Assembly: GCF_003675385.1 (NCBI RefSeq)
Contig: NZ_RCWZ01000005.1
Span: forward strand, 62,001-126,000
Direction: 5' to 3'
Length of the DNA stretch: 64,000 nt
Origin: Mucilaginibacter kameinonensis
GTDB lineage: Bacteria > Bacteroidota > Bacteroidia > Sphingobacteriales > Sphingobacteriaceae
Below are positions 32,729 to 39,918 of the stretch, piece after piece. A program made the translations under genes and the position numbers. Below the pieces are notes generated by a model. It saw only the letters and a list, made by a program, of their open reading frames with translations. It ran no database searches and was not told where the DNA came from. Each line of letters opens with the position of its first letter. The first letter of the stretch is position 1.

Positions 32729-32783
32729 AGTAATTAAAACAAGAAGGCCTTTCAAAATGAAAGGCCTTCTTGTTTTAATTACT
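32729..32783. terminator. 25-bp perfect-stem bidirectional terminator
   Basis: Arms 32729-32753 and 32759-32783 are perfect reverse complements (each contains AAGAAGGCCTTTC or GAAAGGCCTTCTT) around loop AAAAT. It lies between the convergent DUF4199 (+) and rseP (-) genes. The core AGGCCTTTC is shared with the hairpin at 32020-32062. Confidence 0.9.
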
Positions 32784-32786
32784 GGT

Positions 32787-32831
32787 CTTGAAGAGATAAC
32801 TAATCTCTAACTTCTAATCACTAATCTCTCG
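32787..32831. repeat. Degenerate repeat (CTAATCTCTAACTTC words)
   Basis: AACTAATCTCTAACTTC and TAATCACTAATCTCTCG follow the terminator at the convergent junction. Same word family as 20369-20402 and 23934-23972. Confidence 0.5.
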
Positions 32832-32834
32832 TTT

Positions 32835-34169
32835 CTATTTCTTCATGACCAGCTTTACAATATCGTTGCCAAAAACAAATACCATAAGGCTAACCAATAT
32901 TACAAAACCTACAATTTGTGCACGTTCCAGGAACTTATCGCTTAGTGGCTTGCCTTTTATCATTTCAATGATCAGGAACACCGCATGACCGCCATCAAGC
33001 GCCGGGATAGGCAAGAGGTTCATCAGCGCTAATACCATTGAAAGGAAGCCTACCAGTGTCCAAAAGTGACCCCAGTCAACAGTACCGCCAAACAGGCTCG
33101 CTATCGCTACCGGTCCGCTTACCGCTTTACCAGGATTAACGTCTCCTTTAAATATTTTACCAATACCTTTGGCATTATCCCTGAAAGTACCCCAGGCTCT
33201 TTCTACTCCAATAGGGAAGGCTTCAAAAAAGCCATACTTGATTGTTTTGATGTCCGGGAAATCGCTTTTTGCACGGTAGAAACCCAATTTACCTTCCGGG
33301 GTAACCTGTGCTTTTAGGGTAACCAGCTCGTGATTGCGCCTTACGCCCAGATCAATTTGCTTGCCTTTGTTAGCGGTTAGCTGAGTCTGTAACTCGTCCC
33401 AAAACACAACAGGATGATTATTGGCCATTACAATACTATCGCCTTTTTTCAGACCCGCTTTAACAGCGTTGCTGCCCGGCTCTAACGAGTCGACCACGAA
33501 TTTAGAACGTGGCAGGCGACTGATAAATCCTTCGATATCATGATCATTTAGATCGTTTAAAATAGTGCGGGGGATGCTGATCTGCAAAGTTTGAGCACCA
33601 CGCTGTATCGTAAATACCGTGTTATCCAACAGTACCTGCGGACTTGTAAGGTCATCAAAGCGCTCGAATGGCTTGCCATTTATGGCTACAACTTTATCAC
33701 CAATCTGAAGGCCGATCTTTTTACCAACCTCGCCAGGTACAATACCATATTTAGCAGCCGAATTTGGGATATAGCTATCGCCAAAACGCATGGTTAATAC
33801 CCAGAATATTAAAATACCCAGTACAACATTTACGGTAACGCCGCCAAGCATAACAATAAGGCGCTGCCAGGCTGGTTTTGAACGAAACTCCCAGAGCTGC
33901 GGCGGGCCAGCCATTTGCTCGGTATCCATCGACTCATCAATCATACCGGCTATTTTAACGTAGCCGCCTAACGGAAGCCAACCAATACCATATTCAACAC
34001 CTTTATATGTAAATTTAAAAAGGCTCACGTTCCAGGCATCAAAAAACAGGTAGAATTTTTCTACCTTAATGCCAAAGGCTCGTGCCGCCAGGAAATGTCC
34101 CAGTTCGTGCAGGATGATTAAAATTGAAAGGCCCAGTATAAGCTGGCCCACCATGATCACTATACTCAT
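32835..34169 (-). CDS. rseP: Site-2 intramembrane metalloprotease RseP
   Basis: 444 residues. The zinc motif HELGH is at 21-25 inside the first span, and the second metal motif LPIPALDGGH lies near residue 390. Two PDZ domains occupy the periplasmic loop (about 110-200 and 205-290, with GLQIGDKVVAINGKPF and GLKKGDSIVMANNHPV). RseP cleaves membrane-anchored anti-sigma factors after a first site-1 cut and also clears signal-peptide remnants. Its gene follows dxr by 21 bp, an arrangement also common in other bacteria where dxr and rseP are near uppS/cdsA/bamA. Last gene of a six-gene minus-strand operon. Confidence 0.96.
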   Translation of the reverse strand: MSIVIMVGQLILGLSILIILHELGHFLAARAFGIKVEKFYLFFDAWNVSLFKFTYKGVEYGIGWLPLGGYVKIAGMIDESMDTEQMAGPPQLWEFRSKPAWQRLIVMLGGVTVNVVLGILIFWVLTMRFGDSYIPNSAAKYGIVPGEVGKKIGLQIGDKVVAINGKPFERFDDLTSPQVLLDNTVFTIQRGAQTLQISIPRTILNDLNDHDIEGFISRLPRSKFVVDSLEPGSNAVKAGLKKGDSIVMANNHPVVFWDELQTQLTANKGKQIDLGVRRNHELVTLKAQVTPEGKLGFYRAKSDFPDIKTIKYGFFEAFPIGVERAWGTFRDNAKGIGKIFKGDVNPGKAVSGPVAIASLFGGTVDWGHFWTLVGFLSMVLALMNLLPIPALDGGHAVFLIIEMIKGKPLSDKFLERAQIVGFVILVSLMVFVFGNDIVKLVMKK

Positions 34170-34190
34170 TATCTATTTCTATGTGTAATA

Positions 34191-35378
34191 TTAAAATTGT
34201 AATGCCTTTGAGGGCAATTGCTGTATGTAATTTTGCGCAAAGATGCGTGTTTCTTTATCAGTATTCAAATAGTCGGTTAAGGTAGGGGCTGCAATAAAAT
34301 TAATTTTCTGCATACACTCCTCAATGATGCTACTCATAGTTAAAAAGCCGATTTTACGATCCAGAAAACCTGCAACCGCTATTTCATTTGCCGCGTTTAT
34401 GATGCAAGGCATATTACCTCCCTGTCTTAAAGCAGCATAGGCTAAACTTAGATTACGGAAAGTTTCCATATCCGGTTTTTCAAAAGTAAGGTTTGGATAA
34501 TCTGCAAAGCTAAAGCGTTTAAAATTGGTTTGCACCCGCTCAGGATAAGTTAGTGCATATTGAATAGGCAACTTCATATCGGGTACGCCTAATTGCGCTT
34601 TGATAGATCCGTCCCTGAACTGTACCAGTGAATGAATAATGGATTGCGGATGAACTATTACTTCAATTTGATCGGCTTCAACGTCAAATAGCCACTTGGC
34701 TTCAATAACCTCCAACCCTTTATTCATTAATGAAGCGGAGTCGATGGTAATTTTGGCGCCCATAACCCAATTCGGATGTTTAAGGGCGTCTTCGCGGGTC
34801 ACATTAGCTAAAAAGTCAAGGCTGCGCCCCCGGAATGGGCCACCAGAAGCGGTGATGATCAACTTTTCTATCGATTTATAATCCTCGCCAACCAGGCTCT
34901 GGAATATAGCCGAATGTTCGGAATCAACAGGTAAGATCTGAACCTGATGTTGTTTAGCCAGCGCTGTTATGATATCTCCGGCTACAACCAGCGTTTCTTT
35001 ATTGGCAAGGGCGATATCTTTACCGGCTTTAATAGCAGCTATGGTAGGTTCCAAACCGGCAAAGCCAACCATTGCAGTTAATACAACCGCAATTTCAGGG
35101 TGGGTTACCGTATCAATGATAGCCTGGTGGCCGGCAAGTACTTGTATAGGCAAGTGCGCTAAAGCGTCTTTAACTTCCTTGTATTTGCTTTGATCGCATA
35201 TAATAGCATATTCGGGCACAAACTCAATAGCCTGGCTTATGAGCAGCCCGGCATTTGAATGTGCTGTGAGCAAAAATGCCCTGAATAAATTGCTGTTCCA
35301 CCTTATTACATCAAGTGTTTGTGTACCGATGCTGCCTGTTGAGCCAAGGATGGCAATGTTTTTAATTTGATTACTCAA
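34191..35378 (-). CDS. dxr: 1-deoxy-D-xylulose 5-phosphate reductoisomerase
   Basis: 395 residues, the normal size. It converts DXP to MEP with NADPH, the first committed step of the non-mevalonate isoprenoid pathway in the cytoplasm. NADPH-binding GSTGSIGTQTL is near residue 11, the metal-binding and substrate motifs PVDSEHSAIFQ and ASGGPFRG follow, and the flexible loop HPNWVMGAKITIDSASLMNKGLE holds the NxxxK..E ligands. It starts 6 bp after the GH3-family gene and ends 21 bp before rseP. Confidence 0.97.
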   Translation of the reverse strand: MSNQIKNIAILGSTGSIGTQTLDVIRWNSNLFRAFLLTAHSNAGLLISQAIEFVPEYAIICDQSKYKEVKDALAHLPIQVLAGHQAIIDTVTHPEIAVVLTAMVGFAGLEPTIAAIKAGKDIALANKETLVVAGDIITALAKQHQVQILPVDSEHSAIFQSLVGEDYKSIEKLIITASGGPFRGRSLDFLANVTREDALKHPNWVMGAKITIDSASLMNKGLEVIEAKWLFDVEADQIEVIVHPQSIIHSLVQFRDGSIKAQLGVPDMKLPIQYALTYPERVQTNFKRFSFADYPNLTFEKPDMETFRNLSLAYAALRQGGNMPCIINAANEIAVAGFLDRKIGFLTMSSIIEECMQKINFIAAPTLTDYLNTDKETRIFAQNYIQQLPSKALQF

Positions 35379-35384
35379 GTATCT

Positions 35385-36884
35385 TTATTTTATAAAACTC
35401 TTTAATCCTTCGGCTATCTTTCTGTCATTTGAAAGCCTCGGTACTTTGTTTTGTCCGCCAAGTTTACCTTCCGACCTCATGTAATTGATAAAGGCATCTT
35501 TTTGCAGGCTTTGGATTACCAAAGGTTGTAAAATGTTACCTTCAATCAGGTCAAAATAGTAAATATTTTTATTCTGTAGTGCTTTGTCCACTTTTATGGC
35601 GAAAGCATGAAGATCGGCAGGTGGCGTGCCAAACTCAATAAACCATTCATGGTAAGGTAATTGCCCGGCCGGCGGATTAACCTGCGGGGCGACTGTAAAT
35701 TCAACTACGTCAACTCCTGCTTCTTTGGCTACGCTCATTAATGCGTATTCCACTTCTTCGCCTATTACGTGCTCTCCAAAAGCTGAGATATAATGTTTAA
35801 TGCGGCCTGTAACTACGATTCGGTATGGATCTTTAGAAACAAATTTAATGGTGTCACCTATGCTATATCCCCATAAACCCGCACTGGTATTCATGATAAG
35901 CGCGTAGTTTTTATCCAGCTCAACATCTTTAATATTGATACGGGTTGGGTTTTCGTTGAAGTATTCTTCGGATGGTATGAACTCGTAAAAGATCCCCGAA
36001 TCTACTAAAAGAAGTAACCCTTTCTCTTTTTGCGAATCCTGAAAAGCGATGAAGCCCTCAGAAGCAGGGTAGGTTTCTATTGAGTCGATTTTAAAGCCAA
36101 TACTTTCTTCAATGCGGGCACGGTAGGGTTCGTAATTAACCCCACCATAAACGTAAAGCTTAAAGTTAGGAAAAATGTCTTTTACTTTTTTGCCGCCTGC
36201 CTTAGCCGAAAGCCTGTCGAAATACATCTGGCACCACGGCGGAATTCCGCTGATGAGGCGCATATCTTCGTTAAAAGTTTCCTCTACAATGGCATCGACC
36301 TTTTGTTCCCAATCTTCTATACAATTGGTTTCATAGCTCGGCAATCTGTTTTTTTGCAGATACGCCGGCACATGATGAGCGACAATACCCGAAAGCCGAC
36401 CTGTTGAAATACCATGTTTTTGAGCCAGAATTGGACTACCCTGTAGGAATATCAGCTTACCATCCACAAAATCGGCATTGCCTGTTTCGTGGATATAGCT
36501 TAATAAAGCATTGCGCGCCGCTTTGATATGCTCGGGCATGCTTTCTTTAGAGATGGGGATATATTTTACACCCGATGTTGTGCCCGATGTTTTAGCCAGG
36601 TAAGCTGGTTTGCCCGGCCATAACACATTTTCCTCACCGTTAACTACACGATCGATATAGGAGCGAAGGTCCTCGTAATCATGTACAGGTACAAGGCGCT
36701 TAAAGTCTTCGTAATTGTTGATCTTTTCAAATTGATGATCTTTTCCAAAACTTGTGCTTTTTGCCGCATGTATCAAGTCTGTAAACGCTTTTTGTTGTAG
36801 TGCAACCGCGTTTTTACGAACCTTATTTAATTCCCTGTCAACAAAGGATGCAAATACCTTACTTAATACAGCTTTAAGTCCCAT
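35385..36884 (-). CDS. GH3 auxin-responsive promoter family acyl-adenylase
   Basis: About 499 residues from the ATG at 36884. A longer frame begins at 36917 inside the upstream gene and is less likely. GH3 proteins belong to the ANL adenylating superfamily; plant members conjugate jasmonate or auxin to amino acids, while bacterial members have no settled substrate. The ATP-binding P-loop AKTSGTTSGVKYIPIS is present near residue 97, then YVYGGVNYEPY, the ETYPASEGFIAFQ motif, and the Asp/Arg hinge motif ending in VTGRIKHYISAFGE. It sits between a membrane protein (1-bp gap) and dxr (6-bp gap). It may modify a small acid or lipid precursor made by this operon; that is inference. Confidence 0.88.
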   Translation of the reverse strand: MGLKAVLSKVFASFVDRELNKVRKNAVALQQKAFTDLIHAAKSTSFGKDHQFEKINNYEDFKRLVPVHDYEDLRSYIDRVVNGEENVLWPGKPAYLAKTSGTTSGVKYIPISKESMPEHIKAARNALLSYIHETGNADFVDGKLIFLQGSPILAQKHGISTGRLSGIVAHHVPAYLQKNRLPSYETNCIEDWEQKVDAIVEETFNEDMRLISGIPPWCQMYFDRLSAKAGGKKVKDIFPNFKLYVYGGVNYEPYRARIEESIGFKIDSIETYPASEGFIAFQDSQKEKGLLLLVDSGIFYEFIPSEEYFNENPTRINIKDVELDKNYALIMNTSAGLWGYSIGDTIKFVSKDPYRIVVTGRIKHYISAFGEHVIGEEVEYALMSVAKEAGVDVVEFTVAPQVNPPAGQLPYHEWFIEFGTPPADLHAFAIKVDKALQNKNIYYFDLIEGNILQPLVIQSLQKDAFINYMRSEGKLGGQNKVPRLSNDRKIAEGLKSFIK

Positions 36885-36885
36885 T

Positions 36886-37662
36886 TTAATTGGTTTCAGA
36901 TAGGTCATCATCCACATCCTGGTGGCTATAAACCAGTTTGCGATAGGTAACCATTATTATCACTTGGGTAAACGGGAAGCAAAGGATAAACCAGCAATAA
37001 AATGCAAGTCTGAATGCAAAACCATCCTTTTCCTGATCGAAACCAAACAGCCCCATGGTAATCACAACCGGCAGCAATACAGCAACCAGTATCAGTATGA
37101 TAATGGCGAAAACGCCTAAAGTTTTAAAGAAATTGTCTTTGGTAATTTCGAAACTTTGACGCAATGATTCGATAGGTGATGAATCATCATCAACGATGAA
37201 GCAAATGCAAAATATGCATCTAAGACTTATGTAGAGAATAAACAATAGCTCAATAACCTCAAAAACGCTGTCGTATCCAATGTTACGTTTAGCCAATACG
37301 TATAGAAAAACCAGCGCTGCTACAAAGAAAGCAGTCATTATCCCGATGATTACGAAATTGAATGTCATTTTGAACGTTGGCAAAATGTCTTTAAAGTCAA
37401 ATTCGTAATATTCTTTGTCGATGAGGGTAAGTATCAGTTTGTAAAAGCTTAAGCCGATAAAACATTGCACAATCATTTGTACAATTACAAAGCCCATCTC
37501 AATAAAACGGTCGTCGTTGTCGATGATGAACGCCTTTAAAAACTCAACGAACTCGTTAATAAATAACGATATGATTGAGTAAACCACCAGCGGTACAAAA
37601 TTTCTTTTTAAAATATTCCATGCGGTTTTAATGGTTTCCGCTACAGAAAAGGTGTGGTACAT
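36886..37662 (-). CDS. Polytopic membrane protein, function unknown
   Basis: 258 residues with about six hydrophobic segments (roughly 24-44, 55-80, 108-130, 142-165, 189-215, 222-247). The N-terminal FSVAETIKTAWNILKRNFVPLVVYSII recalls the GDPD-type/DUF975-like membrane domains that start with a helix before span 1. No enzymatic residues stand out. It begins 5 bp after the glycosyltransferase gene and stops 1 bp before the GH3-family start, so it is embedded in the envelope operon. Confidence 0.75.
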   Translation of the reverse strand: MYHTFSVAETIKTAWNILKRNFVPLVVYSIISLFINEFVEFLKAFIIDNDDRFIEMGFVIVQMIVQCFIGLSFYKLILTLIDKEYYEFDFKDILPTFKMTFNFVIIGIMTAFFVAALVFLYVLAKRNIGYDSVFEVIELLFILYISLRCIFCICFIVDDDSSPIESLRQSFEITKDNFFKTLGVFAIIILILVAVLLPVVITMGLFGFDQEKDGFAFRLAFYCWFILCFPFTQVIIMVTYRKLVYSHQDVDDDLSETN

Positions 37663-37667
37663 ATTGC

Positions 37668-38636
37668 TTATGATCTACTTAAAACTTTCCGCTTCCAAAA
37701 ATCCTGTATAAATCCTAACCCGTAGGCAATAAGTTGTGTGAAGGCAGCTACAATGCTCAAAAATGCGATTTTTAACGATTTATTTTTCCACCAGGCATGG
37801 AAAAATATTAACAAAGTGAAAATCAATAATATAAAATTACCTATGGCTGCTAATGGTGAGCCAAGCAGGTTTAATATAATAGTAAGGATAACCCCTATGG
37901 TAAAAGCCGCCGGGAAAAAATGAACCAATTTTAGCTCCTGCGGAAAAAACTTGGATATGTTAATGCGCGCCCTGCCAAAAAAGTGCAGTTGTTTGTAAAA
38001 CTGGTAAAAGTTAGTACGCCGTTTATGATAAACAATAGCATCGGGGATCAGGCCTATTTTGAAGCCCAATGAATGGATCCGGATGCTGTATTCAATATCC
38101 TCGCCCAGTCTGGTGATAATAAAGCCACCGGCTTTTTCCCAGGCCTGCCTTGACACCCCCATGTTAAAGCTACGCGGATGAAACTGACCAATCCCTTTTT
38201 TATTGCCGCGAATGCCGCCTGTGGTAAAAGGCGAGGTCATGGAATAGCTTATTGCTTTTTGGGTAGGTGTAAAAGATTCATGAGCACCATCCGGCCCACC
38301 GTAAGCGTCAAGATAGCTTTTCGCCAGCGAATCATTTACTATTTGCAAATAGTTGGGAGGGATCAAACAATCCGAATCGAAAATTACAAAATAATCACCT
38401 TTAGCGCGTTCAAAACCAAAGTTGCGGGTAAAGCCCTGGCCTTCATTTTGCTTTTTGAAATATCGGAGGTTAAGCTTATCGGCAAAAGTGTTTACTATGG
38501 CTTCAGCATCATTTACAGAACCATCCTCAATAACCAAAACCTCAAAATTGCGATAGGTTTGCAGGGTGAGGGTTTCCAGCAGTTCTTTGATCTCCTGCGG
38601 ACGGTTATATAATGGAATGATGATGGAAAAAAACAT
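37668..38636 (-). CDS. Glycosyltransferase family 2, membrane-associated
   Basis: About 322 residues from the ATG at 38636 (MFFSIIIPLYNRPQEI). An in-frame ATG at 38663 would add nine residues encoded by the simple repeat upstream and is rejected. GT-A fold: N-terminal SIIIPLYN, nucleotide-binding VLVIEDGS, and the metal-binding DSDCLIPPNYL (DxD-like) near residue 95. Catalytic region RLGEDIEYSIRIHSLG matches the ED acid/base motif. Two C-terminal spans (about 245-290) anchor it to the membrane. It transfers a sugar from a nucleotide-sugar donor to an unknown, possibly lipid, acceptor. Confidence 0.9.
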   Translation of the reverse strand: MFFSIIIPLYNRPQEIKELLETLTLQTYRNFEVLVIEDGSVNDAEAIVNTFADKLNLRYFKKQNEGQGFTRNFGFERAKGDYFVIFDSDCLIPPNYLQIVNDSLAKSYLDAYGGPDGAHESFTPTQKAISYSMTSPFTTGGIRGNKKGIGQFHPRSFNMGVSRQAWEKAGGFIITRLGEDIEYSIRIHSLGFKIGLIPDAIVYHKRRTNFYQFYKQLHFFGRARINISKFFPQELKLVHFFPAAFTIGVILTIILNLLGSPLAAIGNFILLIFTLLIFFHAWWKNKSLKIAFLSIVAAFTQLIAYGLGFIQDFWKRKVLSRS

Positions 38637-38753
38637 GCTTTTAGATAGATGTGCAAATTTCAAATGTGCAAATGTGCAGATTGTTTTAATTGAGCAAGAT
38701 GATTTTATTTATTTTCATCTACACATCTGAAATCTGCATATCCGCACATTCAA
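38637..38753. repeat. Imperfect inverted repeat of AATGTGCAAATGTGCAG words
   Basis: The gap between the two glycosyltransferase genes consists of GTGCAAATTTC, AAATGTGCAAATGTGCAGA and, on the other side, ATCTACACATCTGAAATC, TGCATATCCGCACATTCAA. The second half is an imperfect reverse complement of the first. No gene is present. Confidence 0.7.
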
Positions 38754-39704
38754 TTAAATTGTTTCTTCAATTTGATAGTGGTTGCGTTCGCTTGCGCTGC
38801 GTGATACCAGTTCGGCCACAAAGCCGGTTAAAAACAATTGAGAACCTAAGATGATGGCTACCAGTGCTATATAAAACAACGGGCTGGTGGTTACATCCCT
38901 GTATTTTAAGTTGTGTGCTATGTTGTAGAGCTTTTCGGCAATGATCCAGATGGCCATTACCAAACCCGTAAAAAAACTTAAAGTACCCATGGTACCAAAA
39001 AAGTGCATCGGGCGCTTACCAAATTTACCTACAAAAAATATGGAAAGCAGATCCAGAAAGCCGTTGATGAATCGGCTCAGGCCAAATTTGGTTTTGCCAT
39101 ATTTACGTGGACGGTGTTCAACAACTTGTTCCCCGATTTTAGTAAACCCGGCCCATTTGGCAATCACCGGAATATAACGGTGCATTTCACCGTACACCTC
39201 AATGTTTTTGACAACTGTACCGCGATAGGCTTTTAAGCCACAATTAAAATCATGAAGGTTATGGATGCCGCTCATGCTGCGGGTGGCCGCATTGAATAAT
39301 TTTGTCGGTATAGTTTTGCTTAGCGGATCATGTCTTTTAGCTTTCCAGCCCGAAATAAGATCGAAGTTTTCTTCAACTATGCGGCGGTATAGTTCCGGAA
39401 TTTCATCAGGGCTGTCTTGCAGATCGGCATCCATAGTAATCACAACGTTGCCTTTGGAAGCTATAAAGCCTGTATTTAAGGCAGCCGACTTACCATAATT
39501 ACGCCTGAATTTAATGCCTTTGATAAACGGGTTATCCGTTTGCAATTTCCTGATCATTTCCCATGATCCGTCCTTGCTGCCATCGTCAACCAAAATTATC
39601 TCGTAAGTAAAACGGTTTTCATCCATCACCCGGCTAATCCACGAGGTTAACTCCGGTAACGACTCTACTTCATCGTAAAGAGGTACTACAACTGATATAT
39701 CCAT
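38754..39704 (-). CDS. Polyprenol-phosphate glycosyltransferase (DPM1/GtrB-like, family 2)
   Basis: 316 residues. GT-A domain: SVVVPLYDEVESLPEL, the nucleotide-binding EIILVDDGSKDGSWE near residue 40, and the metal motif ITMDADLQDSPDEIP near 91 (DADLQD). The downstream YGKTKFGLSRFINGFLD segment and two C-terminal spans (about 234-260 and 275-300) are typical of GtrB/ArnC-like enzymes that charge undecaprenyl phosphate with a hexose at the inner membrane. It is first gene of the envelope operon; the promoter lies 41 bp upstream. Sugar unknown. Confidence 0.92.
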   Translation of the reverse strand: MDISVVVPLYDEVESLPELTSWISRVMDENRFTYEIILVDDGSKDGSWEMIRKLQTDNPFIKGIKFRRNYGKSAALNTGFIASKGNVVITMDADLQDSPDEIPELYRRIVEENFDLISGWKAKRHDPLSKTIPTKLFNAATRSMSGIHNLHDFNCGLKAYRGTVVKNIEVYGEMHRYIPVIAKWAGFTKIGEQVVEHRPRKYGKTKFGLSRFINGFLDLLSIFFVGKFGKRPMHFFGTMGTLSFFTGLVMAIWIIAEKLYNIAHNLKYRDVTTSPLFYIALVAIILGSQLFLTGFVAELVSRSASERNHYQIEETI

Positions 39705-39745
39705 TTATTGGGCTGCGATTAACGGTATATGCCGAAAATCATCCG

Positions 39746-39778
39746 CAAAAATATAAAAAATAGGGAATGGTTTGCAAC
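39746..39778 (-). promoter_or_regulatory. Promoter of the glycosyltransferase-dxr-rseP operon
   Basis: On the minus strand GTTG (39775-39778), 21 bp, TATTTTTG (39746-39753). The -7 is exact and the -33 matches three of four bases, with typical spacing, 41 bp upstream of the first ATG. Confidence 0.55.
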
Positions 39779-39918
39779 AATGTATTAATGGTGTTGTTTG
39801 CATAAATAGTTTATTCATTATCACTATAAAAAAGTATGTTGGATACTACGTAACCAAGCAATTACGTTTCAACTCAAATATATTTTAATATCTTTCCCTC
39901 ACAATTAAAACACAGTTA

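Noticed and set aside
39003..39236. Plus-strand frames opposite the DPM1-like glycosyltransferase
   Set aside because: Shadows of a full-length conserved protein with intact GT-A motifs.
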